From TMED78 sp036337035 (GTDB lineage Bacteria > Pseudomonadota > Gammaproteobacteria > Steroidobacterales > Rariloculaceae), in contig JAYZFC010000001.1 in the NCBI GenBank assembly GCA_036337035.1, positions 1 through 45,795 on the forward strand: 45,795 nucleotides of DNA, written 5' to 3'. Below the pieces are notes generated by a model. That model made no database searches. It saw only the letters and a program-made list of their open reading frames with translations, and was not told the DNA's origin. Below, piece by piece: positions 34,056 through 44,500 of this stretch. Position numbers and translations under genes: made by a program. How positions within the stretch are numbered: position 1 is the first letter of the stretch; each line of letters opens with the position of its first letter.

Positions 34056-36129
34056 TAGGTATATTAGCTGTTATATGATCTTTCCAATCATCAGCTGATT
34101 TAATAGAAACCATTTTTGCAGTAATCTTAGTTGTTTGGTTTAAAAGTATATCTTCACTCTCCGACATATTAAGATCTTCAACACTATTTAGCTCACTTAA
34201 ATTTAGAGCTTTTCTTCTTTCATTTTCAAATGTAAGCATTATTTCCCTTTGGTTCTGTTGTTCATTCTCTCTTTTATCAATATTAAGTGAAATAATGTTA
34301 TTTGAGTTATTTTGGTTTGATCTCTCAATATTTTTAATAAGATATTTTATATTCGGGTCGCTAGCTAATTCATTATTGAAATAGTGATTTAGAATTGCTA
34401 TTTCATCATCAAGATTAGAGAAAGATATAAATCTAGTGGGTGATATTTGATCCCACGAAAGCGAGTTATCTCTATTACTTTCTCCTATTATGAATCTATC
34501 TATCATTGAGGGTAGTTCAATATCAGGAGTTACACCTCTATTCTGCGTACTTGCACCAGTTATTCTGTAATATTTTCCAATAGTTAAAGTTATCTGACCA
34601 TTTCCTGGGCTTCTAATAAATTGGTCTAGCAAAAAGAGATTTTGCACTGAACCTTTTCCATATGTTTGCTGTCCAATTACTATCCCTCTGCCATAATCCT
34701 GTATTGCTGCAGCAAAAATCTCAGAAGCGCTTGCACTAAATCTATCAACCAGAACTGTTAGTGGGCCATCATATATTGCACCATTACTAGGATCATTTAA
34801 GACTTGTATATTTCCTCTAGCTTCTCTTAGCTGAACTATTGGTCCACTATCGACAAAAAGCCCAGATAACTCAGTGGCTTCAGATAAATGACCACCTCCA
34901 TTCTGTCTTAAATCTACTACTAAGCCATCTATATTCTCTAATTTGAGTTCATCTACCAGTTTTTTTACATCCCTAGATGTACTTTTATAATCTTCTTCAC
35001 CTCTATTTCTAGCTTCGTAGTCTTGATAGAAGCTAGGAATTTTTATAACACCAATCTTGAATAGATTATCGTTTATAGTTACTTCATGAAGTTCTTTTTT
35101 AGCAGCTTGCTCTTCTAGTTTAACTTTGTCTCTTGTGAGATCAAGAATTGTCATTGATGACCCTGGAGGAGCTCCACCTGGAAGTATTTGCAACCTAACA
35201 ACTGTTCCACCTGGGCCCCTGATAATATCAACTACATCATTTAACCTCCAACCAATTACATCAATTAACTCACCATCATGTCCCTGACCAACGGCTGTAA
35301 TTCTATCTTCAGGTTTAAGTTGGCCACCAATTTGTGCGGGGCCGCCTGGTATTACATCAATAACAGTAACATATTCATTGTCTAGCCTTAGCGAAGCGCC
35401 AATACCATCATAAGAAAGGCTCATCTGAATTCTGTACTCTTCACTATTTCTAGGTGAAAAATAGTTAGAGTGAGGATCCATTGTATTTGCTAGAGAATTA
35501 ACGAAGGTTTCAAATATATCATCAGAGTCAAGCTGTGTAATAGATGTTTCAATTCTTTCGTACCTAGTCATTAGCATTTCTGAAGTTTCTTTCCAAGTTT
35601 TACCAGTTAGCATTAATCCTAGTGCATCATTTTTTATTCTTTTTCTCCAGATGCTATTAATTTCTTCGTCACTTTTTGGCCAAGTCATATCTCTTCTATC
35701 AAAGATAAATGATTCATCAACAGTAAAATCTGGCTCTTCTTTTAGTGAATTAATGGCAAATTTAATACGTTCGTTAGTTCTAATTTTTAAACGATCAAAT
35801 ATATCAAGGATAAATTGCAAATCACCTTCTTTGGAAAAGTTGTCTATTTCATAACGAAATTTACTAAATGAATTAATATCTTCGAGTTTAAAGTAGAGCC
35901 TATTTGAATCAAGAGTATCTAAATATTTATCAAGAATCTCTGAAGAAAAGGAATTATTAATTCTAGGTCTAGAATAATGAAGGTCTTCAATTAATCGAGT
36001 AACCCTTTGGCTGATATTTGAGTGTTTTTGATCTAAAAAAAGACCATTAGCCAAAATATATTTCTGACTGAGTAATAAAATTAGAAATACAGATAATATA
36101 GGTAGTAGTATTTTTTTCACTTTATACAA
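34048..36129 (-). CDS. prc: Tail-specific carboxy-terminal protease Prc
   Basis: Prc (Tsp) is a periplasmic PDZ protease that cuts proteins with nonpolar C-termini, including tmRNA-tagged ones, and helps control murein enzymes. The 693-residue precursor has an N-terminal signal/anchor helix (about 7-28), a PDZ domain (about 235-320) and the catalytic S467, D478 and K492 in VDRFSASASEIFAAAIQDYG and TYGKGS. Length matches the E. coli 682-residue enzyme. It is the last gene of a minus-strand group of envelope genes. Confidence 0.96.
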   Translation of the reverse strand: MYKVKKILLPILSVFLILLLSQKYILANGLFLDQKHSNISQRVTRLIEDLHYSRPRINNSFSSEILDKYLDTLDSNRLYFKLEDINSFSKFRYEIDNFSKEGDLQFILDIFDRLKIRTNERIKFAINSLKEEPDFTVDESFIFDRRDMTWPKSDEEINSIWRKRIKNDALGLMLTGKTWKETSEMLMTRYERIETSITQLDSDDIFETFVNSLANTMDPHSNYFSPRNSEEYRIQMSLSYDGIGASLRLDNEYVTVIDVIPGGPAQIGGQLKPEDRITAVGQGHDGELIDVIGWRLNDVVDIIRGPGGTVVRLQILPGGAPPGSSMTILDLTRDKVKLEEQAAKKELHEVTINDNLFKIGVIKIPSFYQDYEARNRGEEDYKSTSRDVKKLVDELKLENIDGLVVDLRQNGGGHLSEATELSGLFVDSGPIVQLREARGNIQVLNDPSNGAIYDGPLTVLVDRFSASASEIFAAAIQDYGRGIVIGQQTYGKGSVQNLFLLDQFIRSPGNGQITLTIGKYYRITGASTQNRGVTPDIELPSMIDRFIIGESNRDNSLSWDQISPTRFISFSNLDDEIAILNHYFNNELASDPNIKYLIKNIERSNQNNSNNIISLNIDKRENEQQNQREIMLTFENERRKALNLSELNSVEDLNMSESEDILLNQTTKITAKMVSIKSADDWKDHITANIPIN

Positions 36130-36214
36130 TATAATAATTTTCTATTTTAGATGATTATATATATATATTTACAAAAGTCACGCTGCTCAAATAATTAGTA
36201 ATAAGGTCAATTAG

Positions 36215-36511
36215 TTATTGTCTATTTATATAAATAATTGATCGAATCAATAAAATAATAAAATACGGAGAGCTTATTAATAGCCAAGCGCTAGGCTCAA
36301 ATAATAAGATATCTTTCCAGATAGATTGGTATAAATGGTTTATTCCTCCGTTAAAGCAGTAGTCTGTAGACATTGGGTCGCTACAGTAATCATCGATAAT
36401 TACACTACCAACAATATAGATTGATATAGGAATTACAATATAGGATAAAATGACTATGCCAATAAAAACTATTACCTCTTTTAAGTAATTTAATTTAATT
36501 TTATTAGTCAT
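36215..36511 (-). CDS. Small two-helix membrane protein, unknown
   Basis: The 98-residue frame has two hydrophobic segments (about residues 12-36 and 72-94). Between them is a loop with two cysteines in DDYCSDPMSTDYCF, which would face the periplasm if the basic N-terminus stays inside, so a disulfide is possible. No family is recognised and no clear ribosome binding site is seen. It lies between a lipoprotein gene and prc on the same strand, and the absence of any competing frame supports it moderately. Confidence 0.5.
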   Translation of the reverse strand: MTNKIKLNYLKEVIVFIGIVILSYIVIPISIYIVGSVIIDDYCSDPMSTDYCFNGGINHLYQSIWKDILLFEPSAWLLISSPYFIILLIRSIIYINRQ

Positions 36512-36529
36512 TAATATTTATTCTGAAAA

Positions 36530-37204
36530 TTAATTTTCATAAGAGGAGGTTAGAAATATTTTGATTTGATCTGATATGCCTCTACATGCCTCAGCTTGAG
36601 GCCTGGCTATTAAAGGTATTGGAACAATAATTGCTGGCATAAATGATCTTCCAAGATAGTCAGCATAGATTGAGCCTGCAGAATTAATTTCCTTTAGATC
36701 CCATATATTAGCATCATATCTAGAATCATCTTCCCACCATGCTAGACCCATACATCCAGCGCCACTTACACCAGCTGCACAGCTGATAGTGCCTCCACTA
36801 GCGGTCCTATTTGTAGATCCATCGATCCATATTAAAAAACGAACTCCTGTTTTTTGAATTCTCTCATAGATTTCATGATTGCTTAATAGCTTGGAAAGAC
36901 TATCTGTATCTAGTGGGGCTGTTGATGGCTCAAACCAGGGGTATAGATTATTTTCGAATTCTGAAGATGGATAGACATTTAAGCGATCGCTACCTCTACT
37001 TAGCGAATTGCTGATACAGTCAATTAAGGAACTTTCAGCCTCATGGGAGGCATGATGTTTTCTTGCTAGAATAACTACGTTATCATCCTCTCCTATAGTT
37101 ATGTTTGTTGCTTTATAAGGCTCCATTCTTGCAGTTACACCACATGCACCTATAAACAAGTATAATAATATTAATAAAAGTAGACGATACAAAGTTATAA
37201 ACAT
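36530..37204 (-). CDS. Lipoprotein of unknown function (B)
   Basis: The 224-residue precursor has a lipobox ending LFIGAC (C21). The mature part has RMEPYKATNITIGEDDNVV, a His-rich ARKHHASHE, DCISNSL, FLIWIDGS, and SCAAGVSGAGCMGLAWW with two cysteines close together, then a short hydrophobic stretch (AIIVPIPLIA). I do not recognise the family. It shares one base with the preceding lipoprotein gene (TAATG), so the two are coupled and probably act together. Confidence 0.75.
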   Translation of the reverse strand: MFITLYRLLLLILLYLFIGACGVTARMEPYKATNITIGEDDNVVILARKHHASHEAESSLIDCISNSLSRGSDRLNVYPSSEFENNLYPWFEPSTAPLDTDSLSKLLSNHEIYERIQKTGVRFLIWIDGSTNRTASGGTISCAAGVSGAGCMGLAWWEDDSRYDANIWDLKEINSAGSIYADYLGRSFMPAIIVPIPLIARPQAEACRGISDQIKIFLTSSYEN

Positions 37205-37836
37205 TAATTATATTTTTCAGAGTCATTTTCAAGCCAGTAAACTAAATCTGGCTGATTTAAAATTGATGTCGAAAATGTAGCCCCAATCTCCCTCATTGCA
37301 ACTATAGCAGCATTATTTAGAGATTGCTCTTTGTTGCCACTTATTTCATGTTTGCCATAACCACTGATTAACCATTTAGCAATCTCCCTACCACCAATTT
37401 CATGAAAATTTATTTCATACTGAATCCAAGCTTCAGCATATATATTGTTTCCTGTTATAGGAACTTCAAATTCAAATTTATCTAAATGGGGAGTAATAAC
37501 GATATCTAAATCATAATTTAACGGCCCTACAGGTAGATTGTCAATTATCCTAACTTCATCAAAGGTTCCTGAAACTATATTACTTATCATTAATATATTT
37601 GCATCGCCCATATCTATTAGCCATGAAGATTGTTGCGGTATAGATTCTTCATGTTTGTAGTTTTTAAAAGACTCATCAAGTAAAAGACCAATTTTTAAAG
37701 GAATTTTAGCAACAAGAGGTTCTGGAAAGGACCCAGCTATTTTAATGCTATTTGAGCAACTAGACACTAGAAAGGCCAAGAAAAATAGACATAAGTAGAT
37801 TGACTTTTTGTAATTAAAATATGTAAACATAAACAC
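37204..37836 (-). CDS. Lipoprotein of unknown function (A)
   Basis: The 210-residue precursor has a lipobox ending FLVSSC (C27). The mature part begins with IPLKIGLLLDESFKNYKHEE, then a VITPHLDKFEFEVP strand pattern and an amphipathic YEINFHEIGGREIAKWLISGYGKHE segment. The layout suggests an alpha/beta periplasmic domain like those of accessory lipoproteins of envelope machines, but this is only a resemblance. It heads the lipoprotein pair upstream of prc. Confidence 0.75.
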   Translation of the reverse strand: MFMFTYFNYKKSIYLCLFFLAFLVSSCSNSIKIAGSFPEPLVAKIPLKIGLLLDESFKNYKHEESIPQQSSWLIDMGDANILMISNIVSGTFDEVRIIDNLPVGPLNYDLDIVITPHLDKFEFEVPITGNNIYAEAWIQYEINFHEIGGREIAKWLISGYGKHEISGNKEQSLNNAAIVAMREIGATFSTSILNQPDLVYWLENDSEKYN

Positions 37837-37908
37837 ATTCTTATCATATGGAGTTAATTATTAGAAGTTTTTTTAGTAATATTATTAGTAATATGTAAAC
37901 TACACATT

Positions 37909-39504
37909 ATGAAGATTAAATTTTCTAGCTTTAAATCAGTATTAATATTATTAATAGTTAGTTTTCTGATATATATAATATTTAATAAAATTAACGATAA
38001 TGTTGAGCTTATGAAAGGCAGAAACTTAGCGAACCAATATTGCTCAAGCTGTCATTTACCAGTATCGCCTAACATCCTTCCAAAACAGAGCTGGGAATCT
38101 GTTCTCGGCTATATGGGTTACTGGCTTGGGATAGAAGATATCAGCTATTTATCTGATCATCCAGAATTTGCAAGAATTAATGTTTCAGCTAGGCAAGAAA
38201 TCTTAAAAAGAGAAGGTGTTTTTCCTGATCATCAATTAATTAGCGATGAGGACTGGAGATTAATAAGAAATTACTTTGTCTCTGAATCTCCTGAATTTGC
38301 CCTTGAGCCAAACAATAAGCAAGAGCTTAATTGGTTTTTGCCAATATTTAATCATGAGCCAATTAATTACTCTTCCACTCCGGTGGTAACGACATTAGTT
38401 AGCATTAATGAGGATAAGAAAAATATCTATATTGGAGATGGTTTTGCAGCAACGCTTTCAATAATGGATGATACAGGATCATTTCTTTCTGTTCCTTTTA
38501 CTGCTGAAAAACCAATCTATCCAGTTGATATTCATGTTGATCAAAATATTGCATATATCGCATCAATAGGTGACTTGACTGCAACACAAGCATCTAAAAC
38601 TGGTCCTGCTCATATAGCGAAAGTTGATTTATCAAAAAATATTACACCTGATAGTTTTGAAATTTTATTAGATGGCCTATATAGAATGGCAGATATGAAT
38701 GTATTAGATCTCAATAATGATGATAAATTAGATTTTATTGTTTCTGGTTTTGGCGCTGTTTTTGGAAATTTATCATGGTTTGAATCAACCGATGATGGTA
38801 ATTACGAAGAGCATGTACTTCTTTCTCTTCCAGGAGTTGTCAAATCAGAAACTTATGATTTCAATGATGATGGACTTCTGGATATTATAGTTTTAGTTTC
38901 TGATGCTAGAGAAGGTCTACACATACTTGAGAACCAAGGAAATAACGAATTCAAATTGATTACTATTTTTGAGTCACATCCGGCTTATGGGCATACTTAT
39001 TTTGAGCTAGCGGATTTTAATAAAGATGGGAGTGTAGATATTTTAGTAGTGAATGGAGACAATGTTGATTCTGACCCTTATAACACTAATAAAAGTTATC
39101 ATGGTTTAAGAATTTATATTAATCATAACGACTATATATTTAAAGAAGAATTTTTTTATCCAATGTACGGAGCTTTTGTTGCAAAAACTGCTGATTTTGA
39201 TGCTGATGATGATCCAGATATTGTAGTTAGCTCTTTTTACCCAGATTTTTCCTCTGAAAGAATGGAAACCTTTACTTATCTTGAAAATAATGGCAATTTA
39301 AATTTTCGACCTTATACAAGCGAAGCTGTCATGAACGGTAGGTGGATGACTATGGATGTGGGTGATATTGATGGAGATTCAGATATAGATGTTGTGCTTG
39401 GGGGAGGGTATATACCCGTAGGTATGTTTGCAAATATGGATTTATATGAGAAGATGGTAAGAGAGTCACCACAATTGATGATTTTAAGAAATAACTTGTA
39501 CTAA
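37909..39504 (+). CDS. Membrane-anchored cytochrome c / VCBS (FG-GAP) repeat protein
   Basis: The 531-residue protein has an N-terminal membrane helix (about 8-26), a heme site CSSCH (C45-H49), and a C-terminal series of calcium-binding-like FG-GAP/VCBS repeats. The repeats read DLNNDDKLDFIV, DFNDDGLLDIIV, DFNKDGSVDILV, DFDADDDPDIVV and DIDGDSDIDVVL, which form a beta-propeller in known proteins. It is probably periplasmic and tethered, carrying one heme. Enzyme activity is unknown. A Shine-Dalgarno AAGGAG for the next gene lies 6 bases after its stop. Confidence 0.85.
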   Translation: MKIKFSSFKSVLILLIVSFLIYIIFNKINDNVELMKGRNLANQYCSSCHLPVSPNILPKQSWESVLGYMGYWLGIEDISYLSDHPEFARINVSARQEILKREGVFPDHQLISDEDWRLIRNYFVSESPEFALEPNNKQELNWFLPIFNHEPINYSSTPVVTTLVSINEDKKNIYIGDGFAATLSIMDDTGSFLSVPFTAEKPIYPVDIHVDQNIAYIASIGDLTATQASKTGPAHIAKVDLSKNITPDSFEILLDGLYRMADMNVLDLNNDDKLDFIVSGFGAVFGNLSWFESTDDGNYEEHVLLSLPGVVKSETYDFNDDGLLDIIVLVSDAREGLHILENQGNNEFKLITIFESHPAYGHTYFELADFNKDGSVDILVVNGDNVDSDPYNTNKSYHGLRIYINHNDYIFKEEFFYPMYGAFVAKTADFDADDDPDIVVSSFYPDFSSERMETFTYLENNGNLNFRPYTSEAVMNGRWMTMDVGDIDGDSDIDVVLGGGYIPVGMFANMDLYEKMVRESPQLMILRNNLY

Positions 39505-39522
39505 TACTTTAAGGAGCCTCAT

Positions 39523-40170
39523 ATCAGATTTACATTTTTTACTTTTTTAATCTTTATCTCTTGTTCAGCTTTTTCTAACGATGATATTGAAGGTATATGG
39601 GATTTTTCCTGGCCGGGTCGCGGCATAGGCCATCCCCCATCTTCTTTAGTTGATTTTACTAATGAAGGGAAATCTTCATTTGAGAGTTTTTTACCAGAGC
39701 TTGATCCTACATTAAAGTGTGTGATGCCTGGTATTCCTCTTGGTATTGTTGATCCATATCCTATAGAGATAGTTATGCAAGATCATCAGATACTTTTTTT
39801 ATATGAACATTTTCATATGGTAAGAAGGATATTTATGGATGGAAGGATTGCACCTGATAATTGGCCAGAATCACTGATTGGGTATTCCGTTGGTCATTGG
39901 GAAAATAAAACATTGGTTGTAAAAACTACTCATATGTCTCCTGACAATTATGTATGGACTAATGGCATGCCATTTTCAGGACACAAAGATTCATATGTAA
40001 TTGAGCGATACACTAGAGAGGATAATATTTTACACTTTGATGCCGAAATTCATGATCCAGTTAATTATAAGACTCCTTATAAGGTTTCTGGCCAGAGAAT
40101 ATTTTCTCCTGATATGAATATTTATGAGTATGAGTGTTTGCCTGATTTTGCTGGCTCGGGGGTAATTTAA
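39523..40170 (+). CDS. Exported protein of unknown function, apparent ATC start
   Basis: The frame is open from 39505 and encodes a clear signal peptide (RFTFFTFLIFISCSAFS) followed by NDDIEGIWDFSWPGRG. No ATG, GTG, TTG or CTG occurs in frame before GTG 39721, which would remove the signal peptide and part of the domain. ATC at 39523-39525 lies 6 bases after a full AAGGAG, so it is the likely start (215 residues). Conserved-looking blocks include KCVMPGIPLGIVDPYP, HMVRRIFMDGR, GYSVGHWENKTLVVKT and YECLPD. This pattern occurs in uncharacterised exported proteins often encoded beside DUF6152 genes. An alternative is an ATG lost by mutation or sequence error. Confidence 0.75.
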   Translation: MRFTFFTFLIFISCSAFSNDDIEGIWDFSWPGRGIGHPPSSLVDFTNEGKSSFESFLPELDPTLKCVMPGIPLGIVDPYPIEIVMQDHQILFLYEHFHMVRRIFMDGRIAPDNWPESLIGYSVGHWENKTLVVKTTHMSPDNYVWTNGMPFSGHKDSYVIERYTREDNILHFDAEIHDPVNYKTPYKVSGQRIFSPDMNIYEYECLPDFAGSGVI

Positions 40171-40172
40171 TT

Positions 40173-40592
40173 ATGAAAATTATTTTAACCATTAAGCTAT
40201 TATTCTTTAGTTCTTTTTTATTCTTAGGTCAATCCTATGTTTTGTCTCATCATAATACTGGCACTTATTTTGATACATCTCAAACTATAGAGCTAAAAGC
40301 TACTGCTGTTTCATTTCAAGTAGTAAATCCTCATACTAAGTTATTATTTATTCATAATGATAGTGAAGGAAATGAAATGGAGTGGTGGGGTGCTACCGCG
40401 AGTGCAAATCACTTAAGGAGAGTAGGCATAACTAACGACCTTATTAGTTCTGGAGATATAATTACAGTCAAGGGATATCCTAGTAAGACTACTGATAATT
40501 TATTGTTTGTAACTACTGTAGTCTTTGAAAATGGCGATTATGCAGACTTTAATTATACTGCAGGAGGCATTTTTAAGTCTGTTACATATTAG
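40173..40592 (+). CDS. DUF6152-like exported protein
   Basis: The 139-residue precursor has a signal peptide (about 1-25). The mature start SHHNTGTYFDTSQTIELKAT is the usual opening of DUF6152 proteins, followed by VVNPHTKLLFIH, WWGATASANHLRRVGI and GDIITVKGYPSK. No biochemical role is known for this family. The paired histidines at the mature N-terminus could bind metal; that is inference. It follows the previous gene by 2 bases, and its stop lies 3 bases from the convergent hydrolase. Confidence 0.82.
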   Translation: MKIILTIKLLFFSSFLFLGQSYVLSHHNTGTYFDTSQTIELKATAVSFQVVNPHTKLLFIHNDSEGNEMEWWGATASANHLRRVGITNDLISSGDIITVKGYPSKTTDNLLFVTTVVFENGDYADFNYTAGGIFKSVTY

Positions 40593-40595
40593 CTC

Positions 40596-41594
40596 TTATT
40601 TCATAAATCTATCAAAATATATTATTGAATCATTTACAACCTGTGTTTGTATTTCATCGGGCTCATATTCTCCATTTTGATTCCTTTCAGGATAGGCAAA
40701 ACCATGAAATTCGTGATCATATGACTGCCATTCAACATTTTTTCCAGCTTGTTTTAGTAGTTTGTAATTAGCCAAAAAAGTATCTTGATTGTGATCTCTA
40801 TCTCTACCTTGAATTAATATTGGCATACTAATTGACTCAATTCTTTTCATTGCAATCTCTAAATTTACTCTTTCGTTAATTAATTTATCTGTTGCTATTT
40901 CTTGCATCTCTAAAGTATTTGCTTCGTAGGTGTCAGGAACACTAGGGTCAATATAGTCTTGATCAGGGGCAGGAGGGCTAACAGCAAGAAAGTCCATTGA
41001 TGCTGGCTCACTAGCAATTGCAACTGCTAAAAGATTTGGATATTCAGATGCTATTTTCATTAACATCTCACCACCATGGCTCATTCCCATATAGCCAATT
41101 TTATTAGAATTAATATTATTCAATTTTTTAACATAATTAATAATTGAGACTACATCTTCATATTCTAGGAGCGCACGATCAAACCTCTGTCTTCCTGACC
41201 AGTCCCTTCCGATTCTTGATGAACCCGTATATTTTGGAGCATCAACTTCAGCTCTATATCTTAACCATGCAACAGCATAGCCATTTTGAAGAAATTGCTC
41301 TTGTGTCCAGCTTCTATTTTGAGTGTAGTCTTTAACAAAATCTAGACCGCCATTACCATTACCAGATGTAAATAGAATAACTGGGAAAGGACCATCATTA
41401 TTAGGAGTCCTAAGGCCAATTGGTACATACAATCCATCATCAGTTTCTATTAAATGATATGAGACATCAAATTCTGATCCTTTTACAGCTTCAGTTGAAT
41501 GTATAAAATCTGAAAAACTGTTGCCAGAAAATAAATAGCAAACCAAAGCTAGTATAATTAAACATACAGGATTCTTATTGATTAGTATTTTCAT
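40596..41594 (-). CDS. Secreted alpha/beta hydrolase (dienelactone-hydrolase/prolyl-oligopeptidase type)
   Basis: The 332-residue precursor has a signal peptide (about 1-28). The nucleophile elbow is GMSHGGE (S172). An acid is likely in GRDRDHNQDT, and the histidine lies in HEFHGF (H297). The oxyanion region FTSGNGNGG precedes them. Substrate unknown. The ATG at 41592-41594 is chosen over an upstream in-frame TTG because GAGG lies between them. The gene starts inside the 3' end of the preceding carrier gene (20-base overlap). Confidence 0.87.
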   Translation of the reverse strand: MKILINKNPVCLIILALVCYLFSGNSFSDFIHSTEAVKGSEFDVSYHLIETDDGLYVPIGLRTPNNDGPFPVILFTSGNGNGGLDFVKDYTQNRSWTQEQFLQNGYAVAWLRYRAEVDAPKYTGSSRIGRDWSGRQRFDRALLEYEDVVSIINYVKKLNNINSNKIGYMGMSHGGEMLMKIASEYPNLLAVAIASEPASMDFLAVSPPAPDQDYIDPSVPDTYEANTLEMQEIATDKLINERVNLEIAMKRIESISMPILIQGRDRDHNQDTFLANYKLLKQAGKNVEWQSYDHEFHGFAYPERNQNGEYEPDEIQTQVVNDSIIYFDRFMK

Positions 41595-44500
41595 TTTGCA
41601 CCTCAATGTATTCTCTAAATTTTTGATTTAAATAATTTAACCTATTCCTTACGCTATTAAGCTTGAATTTATCTACAATATCAATATCTTGATTTATTCT
41701 ATCATTTATTGAGTTTAAATTAGATTGCATTTGCTGAAATTCAAATATCGGAATTCTATAACCTTCATAAAGAGCATAATCAATTGATCCTTCTAGTTGA
41801 TTTATTACATATCTAGAAGATTCAATAAATGTATCATAATCTTCAAGTATTAATGAGCTCATCGCTCTCAATAAAAATAAATTTTGATCAGGTAGCAAAA
41901 TAATAGCCCGATCAATTAGTCTTAAGGCATCATAAGCATACTTTTCCTGATCAACACTAACATTAACTCTCCATTCAGCCCTAAGCCTAGCTGCATCAGG
42001 GTACCAAGCATCAGTAATTTCTGTTTTAGCTAGTTCTCTATCAAGCTGTACTAATTCTGACCAATTAGAATTTGATGCTAATTTCCACCCTTCAATTACA
42101 GCTGCTGGCGGGCCTGTTAAGCTGGAAGCAATATCAAGAACTTCTTTAGGAGCTGTATTTTCATTTAATGCACCGAGATAGTTGCTTGCTACATGATATT
42201 TAGCTTGGATATTATTATTATTAGCTTCTACAGATGATATAAATGCGTCAGTAGATTCTTGAAATCTACCTTGAGTTAAAAGAAGGTGAGCATAAATTTC
42301 TAGCTGTTTAGAAAAGTCATTTATTGTGCCTGCAATTTTTGAAGCTCTTTCATATTGTGACATACTAATTAACCTTCTAGTTAGATGCCCATAATCAATA
42401 ACATTTCCAAGCTCTCTATAAATCCAGCTATCTTTATCAAGAAGGGGATCGTAAGGTTCAAATAGCTTTAATAGTTCGGGTAGCATAACTCCATCAGCAT
42501 AAGGTCTACTTTGTGTTGCCATAAGATTATTATTGTCAGTACTGATAGGTGCATTATTTGAAAAAATCTCTAACCCTTTTTGATCAATAGCCATAGCTGC
42601 TAATAAATCTTCAGTACTATTAATACCAATTCTACTATAATGCATACTATTATTTATCAAGGGTAGTCCTGTTTCTTCTATAATAATTTCTGGATCTATT
42701 GGATTATTTGAAGCAAGAAACATTAAAACTTGAGATGCAGGGTGATAGAGTTTTAAGTATTTGAATTCAGAAAATAATGTAGCTGCAAGAGTTTTAAGCA
42801 GATTAACAGTTATGAATTCAGAGTTCATCCATTGAACAAATATTCCTCCTTCCTTAAGATGGCTTTTGCTTTCTTTAAGGAATTCTTGTGTAAAAAGATG
42901 AGACGAGCCTGCTGTCCATGGATGCGATGGCTGAGAAACGATAATGTCATACTTTTTATTTGTAAGTTTTAAAGCATTTCTTGCGTCATTAATAATTATA
43001 TTAAACCTAGGATCTTCTAGAGGGTCAATATTCCTCATACCTTTGAGAGCTCTATTAGCATTGATAACCTCCCTCTCTATTTCAATAACATCAACTTCTA
43101 GAATAGATGGAGGCACTCCTTCTAGTGCTACTCCACCTCCAAAACCGATAACCATCATATTTTCTGCATCAGGCTTGGCTGTTACAGGTAAAGATGTAAG
43201 CCATTTTTCTGGATCTTGAATTGGAGGTGAGCCTTTAGCTGCAATTGATGCTTCTGGTAAGCCATTAGTTCTTATGTAATAGTAGCCATCTTCTGCAAGC
43301 ATCATAACAGTTGAAGATCTACCCACTTCATAAAAAAGTTCTTTTGGTTGATTTAGATAGCTTAAGGTAAATCCTGTTCTCATGATCACCGACTCTGGTC
43401 TTATCGGGTTATATAGAAATACTAAAGCTAAGATAGAAGCAGAAGTTAACACTGATAACTTTTTAGGTAAGGAGGAGACAAGCAAAACAGTAAATAAAGC
43501 AATTACTAGATTCGTAATAACTGAAAACTTAATTGCCCCTTCAAATCCAAATTCTGGAATTAAGAAGAAGCCAGCAAAAAGCGACCCTATTATTGCTCCT
43601 ACAGTATTCCATGAATATACTAAGGCTGTGCCTATTCCAGTAGTTTCATTATTAGGAACAAGTATGTGTACAGCTAATGGAAATGTTGATCCTATAAATA
43701 TTGTGGCAGGAAGCATTACAATCAATGCATAAAGCGATAGCTCATATGTATTAATGTTAGTTGGCATTAATGGGCCTAAATTATAGTAGATAAATATTGA
43801 TAGAAAGCATATAAAAATTTGAGATATGAAAAAAAGAATAATTGATAGCTCTTTGCTCTTAGTTATTTTACCAGCCAAGCTTCCACCTATGGCAATTCCA
43901 AGTAAAAATGCTGCTAGCATAGTTGAGAAAGCATAGATACTTCCACCTATGACATGTGATAACATCCTTGTCCAAAGAACTTCATAAATAAAAGAGTTAA
44001 AACCAGACAAAAGCATTAGCGGGAGTATCCAAATGCTTTTTTCTCTAAATACACTTTTTAATTTATGGTTTATTTTTTCAGAATTATTAGAGAGTATCGA
44101 ATTGATAGTTTTAAAGAAACCATTCAATTGAGAAGAGCGATTTATATTATTTTCTGAACTAATTTCTTTTAGGTTTTTATCTAGAAAAACAGCAACAATA
44201 AAAATAATAAAATTAACCGATACTCCTGCCCAAATTGTTCCGTTAAGGCCAATTTTAGGTAGTAAGATAAAGCCGGCCATAATTGTACCGAGAACAGCCC
44301 CCAATGTATTCATGCCATAGAGCAATGAGACTCTAGTAGCAATTTGTTTATTGTGTGTTACTACATACCTACTTAACAAGGGTAGCGTCGCTCCCATTAA
44401 TGCTGTAGGTATTAGTATAATTATAAAACTAGCAAATAGATAAAAGGTAGACTGCATTAATCCACTGCTGTCTGGAGGTTCAATTTGGTTACCTAAAAAA

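Noticed and set aside
39721..40170. GTG 39721 as the start of the exported protein gene
   Set aside because: It discards an in-frame signal peptide and part of the conserved domain and has no ribosome binding site; the frame is open back to a good Shine-Dalgarno at 39511.
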